Origin: Heliocidaris erythrogramma
Taxonomy: Eukaryota; Echinodermata; Echinoidea; Camarodonta; Echinometridae
DNA length: 64,000 nucleotides
Direction of reading: 5' to 3'
Assembly: GCA_025617745.1 (NCBI GenBank)
Contig: CM046853.1
Span: 33,798,625-33,862,624, forward strand
The position numbers were made by a program, and so were the translations under genes. The notes beneath the pieces are model-generated. The model had not been told where the DNA came from. It saw nothing but the letters and a program-made list of their open reading frames with translations, and did no database searches. Below, in pieces: positions 11,403 to 28,365 of the stretch. Positions within the stretch are counted from its first letter, which is position 1. Each line of letters opens with the position of its first letter.

Positions 11403-12099
11403 CACCCGGGCCGTGTTGATTCTTTTCGTCGCCAGCTAGTCTCATCTCAGGCACAGCATGACGAGGAAAATAGCCAAGTCACGAGGCCTTGTCAAAAGGC
11501 TAGGGGTTATGGCGCCTGTGGTAAAAGTGTCCCCCCTTGCCCAATCCTAATTACGTGAAAATGATTTTCGATGCATTTAACCCCGGATTTGTAGCCTAAA
11601 ATATCTATACAAAAGACTCCCAAATGTACTAAGCTGTAGATTATTTTTGGTTTCCTTTTCACCCTTACAAACAAGCAGATTAGCGAAAACCCTGAAGAAA
11701 TGTATGCGAGGAATTGAGTGAGGAAATTAAAAGTTTCATATGTTGAATCTTTGAAATTTGCGCACTTAAAGGGAAGCTTGAGTTCCGGAAAGGTAAAAAT
11801 AATTTGTGAGCTTTCTCATTCTTTTTATGTTAGTTTGGAAGATTACCATAGTAGATAAGTCCCGTGAAAAGGATTGCTCTTCAAATGCTCTCACATTCAA
11901 AATATGACAAGAAACAGCTGAAATGTTCGGGCCAAACATTTGTGTGTAGTCCCATATACACATTTCTGTGAGCAGACTCTCATCAGGACTGAGTCATTTT
12001 CTTATCATTTTGGTGATTCCGAAACCTTACAGCATACACCAATTCTTATTTGCTAATAATCAACCTTTGCCAATAGCTTTGAGACAGTTTCATTCACAA

Positions 12100-12317
12100 T
12101 TTTATTGATAATAAAAGGGTCAAATAAATGAGTAAATTAGAAAAAATAACTTAAGGAGAGAAAGTGGAATGCATCAGCATTGTATAATTATTCATGTCAC
12201 AAGACTTGGAAAAATTGTGACGTGAATAATTATACAACGCTGATGCATTCCACTTTCTCTCCTTAAGTTATTTTTTCTAATTTACTCATTTATTTGACCC
12301 TTTTATTATCAATAAAA
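12100..12317. repeat. Near-perfect 103-bp hairpin
   Basis: Arms 12100-12202 and 12215-12317 are reverse complements over 103 bp with only two visible differences (both transitions) around a 12-nt loop. No coding region is present. It directly precedes the LINE that begins near 12318. Upstream, 11503-12099 holds no recognisable gene. Confidence 0.9.
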
Positions 12318-13656
12318 GATAGTAATTTAACAAACTTTTAGGCCTTATTATTTTACGTGTTTCTTATTGAGTTCCTGGATATTTCGTATTGTCTTGTACG
12401 TCTCATTAGTCATCGTAATGTTGAATGATTATTCTAAAGCAGACTCGAGTTTAAATGTCAAGGTAACTAATATACTTTCTGCAAATGTCAACTTTACTCA
12501 CCCTTTGCCATTCGTTGAAATTGATGACTCGGAATTTCAGTCATTATTTTGTTCTAAAGACGAATTTGTTGATGCAAATGCAAGTAGTAATGCTGGGCAC
12601 GATGAATATCATGTTGGGAATGATCAGGACGAACATGCCTTCTCCACCAATGCAAGATACTACTTGACCTCTGAATTCAATGAAATAATTGAACATTCTA
12701 TAACAGGGAACTTTAGCATGATTCACTTCAATGTAAGAAGTTTATTTCAAAATTTCGATCACATCCACAGTTTTCTTTCGAATATCAGATTTTGTTTTTC
12801 GGTGATTGGCATATCGGAAACGTGGATTAATTCAACCTCTAATGTTCCCTTCTCAATTGAAGGCTATAAATTCCTGCATGCTGATCGACCTAGTGGCCGC
12901 GGCGGTGGAGTCGGTCTATTTGTTCGAGAGGACTTGAAGTACAAATTATGTGATTTCTCACAGCAGTGTGAAGGTGTTGACTCGGGGGCATCTCGTTTTT
13001 CCGAAGGTTCGTATTTCCGAAACACTAATTTCCCATGCCTGGGGGTTCATAATTCCGAAAATGAAAAAGGGTTCGTAATTCCGAACATTTGTTGCATTAT
13101 TCCAAAGGTTCGTTATTCCGAAGGTTCATAATTCCGAAAATGAAATAGGGTTCATATTTCCGAAGGTTCGTATTTCCGAAAATGAAAAAGGGTTCATAAT
13201 TCCGAAGGTTCGTATTTCCGAAAATGAAAAAGGGTTCGTATTTCCGAAAATGAAAAAGGGTTCGTTTGTCCGAAAATAAAATAAGGTTCGTATTTCCGAA
13301 AATGAAAAAGGGTTCGTATTTCCGAAAATGAAATAGGGTTCGTATTTCCGAAAATGAAATAAGGTTCGTATTTCCGTTCGTATTTCCGAAAATGAACAAT
13401 CGAATAAGTGTGTGTGTGTGTGTGTGTGTGTGTGCGTTTGTTTAGCATTATGTCCGAGGACATTTTCGGACAGAGAACAAAAAAAAAATCATGACAACAA
13501 TGGTCCTCGGAAGCCGGACAATAGTCCTCGAACGTCGAACAATGAATTTATGCCTTATTCCGTCGACTGTCCGAGGACGAGTAACAATAGAGGAACAATA
13601 GTTGTCCTCGGAAGTAAAGCCATGTAAACGTGTGTGTGTGTGTGTGCGTGTGTGGA

Positions 13657-13731
13657 GGTGTCGTAGTCGAACGGTTTACAGCGCTTGACTGGAAACGCGA
13701 AGGTTGGGGGTTTGATCCCTGTTACGGCACC
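13657..13731 (+). ncRNA. tRNA-Ser-like pseudogene or SINE head
   Basis: A 75-nt tRNA-like stretch. The acceptor ends GGTGTCG and CGGCACC pair with one wobble. The anticodon-loop-like CTGGAAA would give anticodon GGA (serine). The B-box-like sequence is GGGTTTGATCCCTG. The anticodon stem pairs poorly and there is no long variable arm as expected for tRNA-Ser, so a working tRNA gene is unlikely. It sits beside a (TG)n tract inside the 4.2-kb element. Confidence 0.55.
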
Positions 13732-15103
13732 TATGGCCTTTTTGTTGTAAAAAATATGATAGCAACTTTCCTTTTTTTTAATTTACGAGCGCGCGAAGCT
13801 AGCGACCAAAAATAATTGTGCCTTTCCGTTGTGAAAAATCATAAAAATAACATATTTCGGCATATAACGACTGGAATATGAGGATATTCGTGCACCTCAC
13901 TCCCTGAATATGAGGTGTGAGTTGCCGGAATATCGGCACTTTCAAAATCCGGGGGAGGGGGGTTGGCTGCAACAGCCCCCCTTCTCGTACGCCTATGCCT
14001 AGGCCTATGTTAAGTACACAGTTGCGATTGATTTTAACTTGCGATTGTTTCAAATAAATCGCTTCAACTCCTTATAAAGCGGGGCACTGGTTGATAAAAG
14101 CCATTAATTTAGGTCAGAATGTTTTCTTCTCCATGCGTAATTCCTTATTTGTATTTTTACGATGAGGATTGTTTTACTCTCAATGTCTTTTAGTGTTTTG
14201 TAATTCGTTATGCTTGTAAAAGTTATTTCAAACTTCAGGTCAGCGGTTTTAACTGTTAAAAACGCAGACTGTGCAGTAAAATGAAGCAATTCATTAGAAT
14301 CTGTACAAATTTATTATGCTGTAAGCAGCTGTATAAAATGAAAGATTTTCATCCATGTTTAGAAATGATGGTATTTTGGCAAAGTTAAAGAACATGTTCA
14401 ATGATTTTAATCTATTTATGCGGCATAGATAGTTAGGATTATTCCCTGTATGATAATTATTTTAGCCCGACTGAAAGAAAACTTAACATTTTGATCCACT
14501 ATTCTTCAAATTTGGTTGTATGTTGCTTTTAATCAATATCATTATATTCAATTAGCGATTGCACCTGACCTATATACTTACACATAATATGCCAGTATAA
14601 AGAGTTATTTTTATTCTTCAGATGTGGTGTGCTACATAGCAGTGGCTTTAACATTTTTGTTGTTGCTCACTTGTTATCTTTCTTTTCTTGAATTTGGTTT
14701 TCTTAAGAAGTAGCTGCTGCACGGCTTTTGTAAAGTTCTGTTGGAATTGTAAAGTGTTTGAAAACTATCTGCGTCATAGATCATTTCAGATATGCGGCAA
14801 ACAAAATGCTGTATAGTTGTGTAAGCAAGGTCTTTACTTACAGCATACTATGCTGCATTTCATTCATTTACCTCTACAATTTAAGATTTTAATCTGTTTT
14901 AAGAAATGTTAATACTTTTGCAAGGTTATAAAACATGCTCAATGATTTCAGTCTGCCCAGCTGCATAAATTGTTTAAGATATTTTGCATTATAGAATGGT
15001 TTTACTTTTGTTTCCTTTTATGATAATCATATCAGCCTGATGATAAGACTCCTTCTTTAACTTGTTACGATCCATCTTTTTTCGGCTTTGGTTGTTTATG
15101 GTA

Positions 15104-15320
15104 TCTATTCATTTATTTATTATTATTACTAGTATTATTTGTATTATTATTATTGTTATTATTATAATTATCATTATTATCATTATTAGTAGTAGTAGTA
15201 TTATGTTTTATCATTTTTATTATTATTATTACTAATATTATCAGTATTATAATTTTTATTATTGATAATATTATTGTTGTTGTTGTTATTGTTATTATTA
15301 TTATTACAATTGTTATTATG
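15104..15320. repeat. (TTA)n-rich microsatellite
   Basis: An interrupted run of TTA, TTG and TAT triplets. A similar AAT/AAC run at about 16600-16740 reads as poly-Asn in one frame. Both lie in the 4.2-kb insertion. Confidence 0.85.
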
Positions 15321-15619
15321 AAGTGGACTACCCAGAATTACGATGACGATGTCATTTTGGATGGAGTTATGCGACCAGACTTAGATATTGCACCGGTTAC
15401 TCTACTATTGCTTCTTTTATTCCCCTTGTCATGATCGTATAATTGGCCTATAGCCTATACGTATCAATAATATGCTTGTTATAATATGTTGTGCTACTTG
15501 CCAGGCTATTTATTAAACATAGCAGTGACTCCTGTATGAACTCTCTGTAATATTATTTTGTTGTTTTTATTGCTGTTGTTGTTTTGGGGACCGGAGGGGA
15601 GGGCTTGTAGAGTCATCTA

Positions 15620-15771
15620 CAGAGCCATATTACAGACTTCGGCCAACTCGGTTTATTTGGGCACAACATAGCGTATATTCCTTTGTTTAGTGCTTGCCTA
15701 ACAAAGCAACAAGCGCCATATTGCTACCTACATGGAGCCGAGTTGGCCAAACTCTGTAATAGATGGCTCTG
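15620..15771. repeat. Small TIR element, GGCCAACTCGG ends
   Basis: A left arm CAGAGCCATATTACAGA..TTCGGCCAACTCGG and a right arm CCGAGTTGGCC..ACTCTGTAATAGATGGCTCTG are inverted over about 34 bp around a roughly 80-bp centre. It is nested in the 4.2-kb element. Confidence 0.75.
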
Positions 15772-16099
15772 AGGGCTAGGGATGCAGGACGCCCCCACCT
15801 TATTTTTAGTATACACTTTTCATAGTATACTTTTTTAATCACAATTTATGTTGAATGTTGACGAAGTAATTACAAAAAGATAATAAAGCGTCAATGTTTG
15901 GCTCGCTGGAATCCAGCAGCGTGGTGCCCGAACATCCTTTTATTTTGCGAAGCGAGATGGTCGGCTATCCTTATCTGTGGGCGGGAAGGTACTCAAAATG
16001 TTATCGTTGTTTGGATTATTTGGTAGCAAAATCATTATTCTATAGACAATATCTCATTTTTTTTTACTTGCTCACTAGCGCGTAAGATTTAGAAACGGA

Positions 16100-16340
16100 A
16101 TAGTTTAGGACAGGGAACGCCCTTCATTAGGGCGAGTGAAGTGCCCAAATATTCCATATTCGGCAGCAGGGTTAAGTAATATTATTCATGGTTCATTATT
16201 ACATGTTCTATATTTGTCTTTTGATGGCGAAATTGCATTTCCATTACAATAAAAAAAGGGTTTTATGTTTTTTTCTAACTCGCTTCGCTCGCTTGCAAAT
16301 TGTAGAAACGGGGAGTATGATATTCTGCCAAGAGGCATCA
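16100..16340. repeat. Dispersed 'gctcgcttgcaaa..aggcatcagcccc' repeat (copy)
   Basis: Contains CGCTTCGCTCGCTTGCAAATT followed by a sequence ending in AGAGGCATCAGCTCCCCC, with ATATTCGG-type words upstream. The same arrangement recurs near 26430-26510, 26665-26720, 33750-33840 (inverted, partial) and 62340-62410. It is therefore a dispersed repeat family. Its superfamily is not determined. Confidence 0.5.
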
Positions 16341-19300
16341 GCTCCCCCTTTCAAAAACATTACGTGGCCATTTTCTGCTTGTAAAGATCTACTTGGAACT
16401 TTGGTGTGTCTCATTTTCCAAAGCGGTATATATATTATATAAATAACTTCAAGCCAATTTCGTTGTAGCAAATTTAATCCGGAATCCGATCATTCACTTT
16501 CTTCAATACATCAGTATGTATTTTAATCACCGAAGTTATATCATTTTATGAGAAATGAAACATGTATTCCTGAGGCGCTCGCTCACAAATATTGGTTATT
16601 ATAATAGGAACAATGATAATAATGATAATAATATTAATAATAATAACAATAATGATGATAATAATAATAATAATTATAATAATAATAATAATCACAATAA
16701 TAATAATGATAATATTGATAGGAATTACGATAATATAATTGCTATTTCTCTGGATTTTATTATAATAGTTATCATCATTGTAATGATTATTGACTACGAA
16801 ATGAATATCTTTACACTTGGCCGTCTTTCCCCTCCTCGCTATCCGAAATACGGATTGACGCCGTATTCTCTGAATTTACAACCTTTTTCATTTTCGGAAA
16901 TACGAACCCTTTTTCATTTTCGGAAATACGAACCCTATTTCATTTTCAGAAATACGAACCCTTTTTCATTTTCGGAAATACGAACCCTTTTTCATTTTCG
17001 GAAATACGAACCCTATTTCATTTTCGGAAATACAAACCCTTTTTCATTTTCGGAAATACGAACCTCATTTCATTTTCGGAAATACGAACCTTCGGAGTTA
17101 TGAACCCTATTTCATTTTCGGAAAAAAGAACCTTCGGAATTATGAACCTTCGGAAAAACGAACCTTCGGAAATACGAACCTTCGGAAAAACGACATGTAA
17201 CCGTTGATTCTTTATGCATTGAAATCGAGTGCAAATCAGAAAGAAATGTTGTAGTTGGGATTATATATCGTCAACCAAAATCAAGTATTTCTTCATTTAC
17301 TTCATATTTTGATACATTAATGAATGATAATTACATAATCAAGAAACGTATTTTCTTCATGGGCGACTTCAATATTGATTTGTCGAAAATATCTGAAAGC
17401 ACACAAATTCTTCATTTTGTCAACCAAGTAATCTCATCCGGGTTTTTTCCCATTATAGACAGACCAACACGTGTCAATAATAGGTCATCTACTATAATCG
17501 ATATCATATTTACGAATGATTTTAGTCGTTCCCCTCTGTCTGGTGCCTTTTTAACAGATATTTCTGACCATTTTTCAGATTTTTAAATAAATGATAAACA
17601 AAAAAGCACATACATACCGGAAAATATCTCCTGATGGTCTTAATTCTCTATGTGGTGATCTTTCAATCGTGGACTGGTCAGAGGTGTGTCTCCAGAGCCA
17701 CCCGGAGAGGGCGTACGACATATTTTATGATACATTCGTAACCTGTATAATAAACATTTACCTATCAGGACAAAACATATCGGTAAACGTCAACGGAATA
17801 GAAAACCATGGATTAACCTTGATATTTTGAAGCTTATAAGAAAGAAAAATAAATATTATAAGGTGTATTTAAACTCCCCAACTAAAGCTCATCATGATAG
17901 ATATAAAAAGATACGTAATGAAGTTACTTCAACTCTCCGACGAGAGAAGAAAAAAATATTATTTTATCAAGTTTGAATCTATGAAAACAAATTCAAACAA
18001 AACATGGAAACTTATAAACAATATTTTAGGAAAACCGAAAAATAATCTTGATAAAGAAACCACTTTTTAAATAATGGCTGTTATATTAGTGATAATTTTG
18101 AAATTGCAGAAAACTTTAACCAATATTTTGTCAACATTGGATCAAGTACATGTAATGATTTAAATAAAGACAATTGTAATTCGTTTCATTCTTATATGAA
18201 TGAACCACTCTCACATACTTTGTTCTTTAAACCAGTTACAAAGAAAGAAATATTAGACATTGGTAAATCATTTAAAGCTAGTAAAAGTAGTGGATTTGAT
18301 AACATTCATCCATCTGTTGTGAAATATGTCTTGCCCTTTATTATAGATCCACTTTAATATATTTTCAACACATCTCTCACAACTGGATTCGTACCCTCTA
18401 AACTAAAAATAGCCAAAGTTGTTCCCGTTTTTAAAAAGGACAATCCGAATCAATTTACCAACTACCGCCCAATATCGATTTTACCATGTTTCTCCAAAAT
18501 ATTGGAGAAATTAGTTTTTAATAGACTCTACTGTTTTTTACGACACCACAATTTATTATATGACAGTCAATATGGCTTCCGTCAAAATTACTCTACAGAA
18601 ATGGCAGTTATTGAAATTCTTGATAGAATAATTAGTGAACTCAGTGCCGGCAAAGAAGTTATAGGAGTCTTCGTGGATCTCTCCAAAGCTTTTGATTCGC
18701 TTTCTCATGATATATTACTCAACAAGTTGCAATATTACGGTATAAGAGGGGTGTCTTTTAATTGGTTCAAATCATATTTATTACACAGAGAACAATTTAC
18801 TGTCTACAACAATGCCCATTCGTCTTTCTTGAAATTAAATTCAGGTGTGCCTCAAGGCTCAATTCTTGGGCCCTTATTATTTTTAATCTATATTAATGAT
18901 ATTGTTAACTCTTGCCGTGAACCTCACTTTATTCTATATGCCGATGATACGTCACTACTTACCTCTCATGATGATATTAATATTTTACTTGAAATTTTAA
19001 ATAGAAATCTTGCCAAAATTTCTGCCTGGTTTAAGTGCAATAGACTTTCTTTGAATACGAGTAAAACTCAGTGTGTCCATTTTTATAAAAAGAAAGGTGT
19101 GCAATATAATCAGACTGACTTATCTCTTAAGGTTGACGTAACCCAATTGAAAAGTAATTTTTAACAATAACTTATATTGGAATGATCACATTACTTCAGT
19201 CTCTGTCAAAATATCACGTTTTATTGGAATTCTAAACCGTTTGAAATATGAATTACCTAGTTATATATTATTCACTCTTTACAATTCTTATATTTTGTCC

Positions 19301-20849
19301 CATTTATCATACTGTAATTCAATATGGGGTAACACATATTCTTCCCATTTACAAAAATTAATTATTTTACAAAAGAAAACAAAACGTATATGTATGAAAA
19401 CGGACTATAATGCACCAACATCCTTGTTATTTAAATCATTACGAACACTGAAACTTCCAGATATTACTAGGATTCAAATTGCTTCAATAATGCAACGCTA
19501 CCACACAAATAATCTATCGCCATATTTAATGAACATGTTCTCAATTAACTCTAATATTCACAATTATTTTACCAGATCACGTAATCAATTTCACAGGTGG
19601 GCCTTCTCAAATGATAGATTTAAATATTCCATACGACATACAGGCCCCACTTTATGGAATAGTTTGGAATTTAGCAGAATTAATACACAGTTTAATAATA
19701 CTTTTAAAAGACAATACAAAAAGAAATTACTTAGCAATTATTAATTTATGTTAGGATGACTATATGTATGTTGTGTGTTTATATATTTTGTCCTGTTTTA
19801 CTTTCTCGGTTTATTGTATTTTAGTTTTTGTTTAAATTATTATTACTTGGTACTTAATTACCGCATCCATGGTAGCAATATTATTTTAATCATCAATCCA
19901 CGTTGGGTATGTGCGTTCATACAAGCCTTTTCTTGGCTTTTTAGTGCATGCCCCTTTTCCATTCATTTATGTTCAACCATGTAACAACTCTACTTTTTCT
20001 ATTACTTTTGATTGCTTTGTTCATGTTTTATTGACATGTTTTAATTCTCCTTTTTATTTGTCTGTATATGACTTTGTTCATTTTTATGAATTGGAAATAA
20101 ATACTGAATTGAATTGAAAAATTCAATCTCTTGACCGGAACTCAACTTTATCTTTAATAATAAAAAAAAGTATTTTTTTTTTAGGCTTTTTTTTTCTTTC
20201 TTCTTTTTTAAGGGGGGGGGGGGGGCAGAATTTAACAAGATCTTGATAAAACTTATATATGCTGGGGAGCAAAGAAACGACATTTAGAGTTTAAGCTAAT
20301 TTTCAGCCTTTAAGAACATACTGTTTAGTATATCCTATATCGAGGCGCGAAATTACGAGATCCTTATATCTATATGCGACGGAGCAAACCGACCAAGCTT
20401 TAGAAAAAAAAAATCGCATTTTAAACCCTTAAAAACACAATTTCATAATTTACATTATGTTGGGGGCACATTATAATTTATAAGGGCCACAATTTTTCTT
20501 CCTTTTCGTCACTATTTCTTCCTCTCTTTTGCCTTTTGGCGCCCCCTTCACGCCCCTTCCCATTAGATACGCCACTGTACAGAAGATATCGATCTGTAGG
20601 TGCAACCATCTTTATCTATTTGATAACATTAAGTCGTTTTTTTTTTCTCACAGATACAAAGTGCATAGTCCAATAAAAAAACTTCTCTAATCTTAATTTT
20701 GCAAAATGTTGGTCCTCATCATGCTAAGAGATATTGTTTTGTAATTTAAATGATATTTTCTTTTCTTCCTCAATTTTCAAGTATTTAAAATGATATAGAA
20801 AATCCGACAAATATGTATTTCGTTGTTTTCTATAAAATGAAGAGAACAG

Positions 20850-25975
<5,126 letters not shown>

Positions 25976-26014
25976 CTAATAAATAATAATAGAGATTCAT
26001 GATTTAGTCTTATT

Positions 26015-26145
26015 TACCCAGGGTAGCCACATCAGTATCAATACTGTCCTTCCTGCGGGCCTTCAATTATTACTACCCCAGTATTTTCGGGTACCCATTT
26101 AATACACCTGGGTCGAGAGGGACAAGGTGGGCGAGACACCTTGTC
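26015..26145. repeat. Dispersed repeat, TTTACCCAGGGTA family (copy 1)
   Basis: Begins TTTACCCAGGGTAGCC, then CAGTATCAATACTGTCC, then a GGCCTTCAATTATTACTACCCC block. The same order of words occurs, inverted, at 55843-55990. It is probably a LINE or SINE tail family, located just upstream of the start of SULT copy 2. Confidence 0.55.
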
Positions 26146-26159
26146 AGGGGCATCGCTAG

Positions 26160-26905
26160 AGGGAAGGGGGAGGGGGGAGTTGTAACACCCTACCCCACTC
26201 AAAATTGCCGTCGGCAATTGCACCACCTCTGTCGGCAAAAAGCGGAGGGGGAAATAGAGGAAAGAGGATAGGGAAAAGATAAAGAACAAGAACAAAAAAG
26301 AAAAAAAAAAAGAAAAGGGAAAGGAAAGGAAAACAAAAACAGACTTAAAAGAAAGAAATGAAAAGGGAAGGGAAAAAAATATGCAAGAACAGGGAAAGGA
26401 AAAGGGAAGGGGGGGCATATGCTCACTCCGTTTGCTCGCTTGCAAAAACACTGGAAAGTTGATATTTGGGCAAAAGGCGTCCCCCTTCGGCAATAGGCTG
26501 CACCCCCCCCCCCCGAGGATTTTCAAAGTTCCGATATTCGGGCAACCACCACTTCATATTCGGGCAGCGAAGTGAGGTGCCAGAATATCCACATATCCAG
26601 ATAAATATTATGCACGTTCTGTATGTAACTTCTGTACGTTTTCGCTACGAAAAGTTTTAATAAATTGCTCGCTCGCAAGAATTGAAAAGTTAATATTCGG
26701 GCAAAAGGTGTCAGCCCCCTCCTTGCGAAATGGGCATTTATGATCAAGATCTCTACGTCTGTGATTTCTTTTGTTATTTGTGGGGGGGGGGGGGGGATTA
26801 GGGTGCAGCATTTTTGTCGGAATATTAGGGTGTCATGCCCTAAAAATTTGTCCGCAAATTTGGCTGTCACCCCCCATTCCAAATGTTCTAACTACGCCCC
26901 TGCAC
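26160..26905. repeat. G/C- and A-rich repeat cluster
   Basis: Contains two copies of the GCTCGCTTGCAA..TTCGGGCAAAAGG.GTC repeat (about 26430-26510 and 26665-26720), poly-C/G tracts at 26505-26515 and 26784-26797, and a purine-rich AAAGGGAAAGG stretch (26230-26410). It ends with ACTACGCCCCTGCAC, a common MITE end. No gene is supported. 26906-27660 is unrecognised AT-rich sequence. Confidence 0.5.
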
Positions 26906-27675
26906 TTTGTCCAAGGATATAAGCATCGAGCAAAGATCTAACCAATGACTACGCGTATGAGGGTTCATTAAGAACCTTTACCAATTGATCACAGTGCTCT
27001 CATTAGTTTGAGGGAGAGTGAACAAAGAAGGTGGAGCAGTTTAAGAGTAATGAGAGAGATAGCTGCCGTGGCAATTGTAACATATGGACAATAATTCAGG
27101 AGCGGATCTATATATATATATATACATATTTTTTTTTCAATCCTGGAAAAATATCTGACAGTTAGAAAAAAAGGAAGAAAGATGAAAGAAAGAATAATAT
27201 AGTACATTTAAAGTATTTACATTAGACTAGATTTCAAGCCTGCACACAAGCGTGCACCATCTCCATTCCCCAGGAAGTCATAATATGTACCGTTCATATG
27301 CACTCATACAGGGCAATTATGGCAAATCTCCTGCATCAAACAATAATTGCATCAACAATGAAATACCATATTAAAGCATTAATGACGAAGAAAACGTGAG
27401 ACGATGATATACATTATGAAATGTACATAGCGAAACTTACAATGTCGGTCAAGTTTAGGCATAATTATAATAATTATCTTTTTGATTCAAGAGACATTCA
27501 TCATGTTCATAATTATGACAAAAGCATAATTTTTAAAACAATTTCTCTCTGCAAGATATAATCCAAAACTTTCTCTCATCCACAAACATAATTAGATAGA
27601 AAAAACATTTGTGAAGATTTTAAAGTTAACTTTTATAATCTTTATCAATTTGATCCCCTAGTTTAAAGTAATAAG

Positions 27676-27681
<6 letters not shown>

Positions 27682-27724
<43 letters not shown>
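27682..27724. repeat. (TA)n microsatellite
   Basis: A pure TA run, with a second shorter run at about 27813-27832. Both lie just left of the inverted-repeat element at 27873-28365; a third short TA run follows that element (about 28376-28390). Confidence 0.9.
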
Positions 27725-27726
<2 letters not shown>

Positions 27727-27872
27727 AATTATGTATAAAAATGCGCCCTCCCGGCTATTACCATAATGGCTTTATGGCAACACAAGGACTTGGGACCCTT
27801 GTTGTGCGGTTTATATATATATATATATATATGTTAAGGTTTCACGTATCGGCTCAAACAAATTGAAAGAAA

Positions 27873-28365
27873 ACTGCTAAAAGCGTTTGTAATGCATTGT
27901 GGCCAATTTTATTTTTACACTCGAATTTTCGGCGCTCCCTGGCGTCTTCTTCAGGAGAACAATAAATGATAAGGTATCATACAAATAATTGAAATAATTA
28001 TAGTTCTAGCGCGCGCATCCTCTGTCAGATATAGGTTGCTTAGAAACCGTCTCTCTGAGAGATCTGACTGAGGATGCGCGCGCTTTACAAAAAAATGATG
28101 GATATAATTATGTACATGAGAAAAGAGTAATGTGCGCGCTTCATTATTACGTAATCTACGTAATTTACGTAATAATACACAAAATCCCAAGTGGTATTAG
28201 CGGCAAAGATTCAAAATAATAGTATTGAAACAAAGAAGGAGAATTGATACCAAATCATTAATAAAGAACATGTTATTGTTCTCCTGAAGAAGACGCCAGT
28301 GAGCGCCGAAAATTCGAGTGTAAAAATAAAATTGGCCACAATGCATTACAGACGCTTTTAGCAGT
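27873..28365. mobile_element. Inverted-repeat element bounded by (TA)n, with hammerhead-like core in each arm
   Basis: Arms 27873-27965 and 28273-28365 are reverse complements over about 93 bp with few differences. Each arm contains CTGAAGAAGACGCCAG followed by GCGCCGAAAATTCGAG (read from the minus strand of the left arm). The centre is unrelated sequence with GCGCGC words. Flanking TA runs suggest a preferred target. A Penelope-like origin is possible but unproven. Confidence 0.65.

Larger units (their letters stand above)
10341..11502. mobile_element. TAGCC-family TIR DNA element, copy 1, with two nested elements
   Basis: Ends TAGCCTTTTGACAAGGCC and GGCCTTGTCAAAAGGCTA are inverted repeats; the TIR extends about 42 bp, to TTTTTCTCG. 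Flanks GGGGTCATG (10332-10340) and GGGGTTATG (11503-11511) look like a 9-bp target duplication with one difference. Once the two insertions at 10774-11022 and 11052-11402 and their duplications are subtracted, about 550 bp remains. That matches the second copy at 22178-22787, which lies in inverted orientation. It is non-autonomous with no coding capacity. The superfamily is not determined; a 9-bp duplication would fit MULE-like elements. Confidence 0.8.
12984..17202. mobile_element. 4.2-kb TIR DNA element with TTCCGAA subterminal arrays
   Basis: Inserted into the endonuclease region of the LINE. Flanks GTTGACTC (12976-12983) and GTTGATTC (17203-17210) form an 8-bp target duplication with one difference, and the LINE reading frame resumes exactly across it. 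The ends share a perfect stretch TCGTTTTTCCGAAGGTTCGTATTTCCGAA (given here only by its key word TTCCGAAGGTTCG). About 400 bp on the left and 320 bp on the right consist of repeated TTCGGAAATACGAACCC-type units. The interior holds microsatellites, a tRNA-like unit, a MITE and an old internal duplication (about 14290-14540 against 14840-15080), but no transposase. The 8-bp duplication fits hAT-like or similar elements; the superfamily is unresolved. Confidence 0.85.
12318..20118 (+). mobile_element. CR1/L2-type LINE (single ORF2-like), split by a 4.2-kb insertion
   Basis: Without the insertion the element is about 3.6 kb. It encodes an N-terminal region (from about 12367) and an apurinic-type endonuclease: FSMIHFNVRSL, IGISETWI and GRGGGVGLF before the insertion; YRQP, FFMGDFNIDL and ISDHFS after it. 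The reverse transcriptase follows (18400-19160): RPISILPCFSKILE, FVDLSKAFDSL, GVPQGSILGPLLFLIYINDI and ILYADDTSLL. The C-terminal domain is at 19241-19744 (LSYCNSIWGNT, LWNSLEF). The 3' tail is AATAAATACTGAATTGAATTG. Several frame breaks are visible: after 17586, through 17830-18500 and near 19164. The copy is dead but nearly full length. A second LINE of the same layout is at 44950-48245. Confidence 0.9.

Noticed and set aside
13097-13463. Open frames with repeated FIFGNTN / HFRKYEP
   Set aside because: These are translations of the subterminal repeats at the left end of the 4.2-kb element.
13657-13731. Functional tRNA-Ser gene
   Set aside because: The anticodon stem does not pair well and the long variable arm of tRNA-Ser is missing; it is better seen as a SINE head or pseudogene.
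16555-17103. Open frame rich in Asn followed by repeated FSEIRTLFHFRKYEP
   Set aside because: It is the translation of an AAT microsatellite and of the TTCGGAAATACGAACCC array; no protein is implied.
26038-26526. 162-aa open frame rich in Phe, Leu and Ser on the minus strand
   Set aside because: It arises from purine-rich low-complexity sequence and dispersed repeats.
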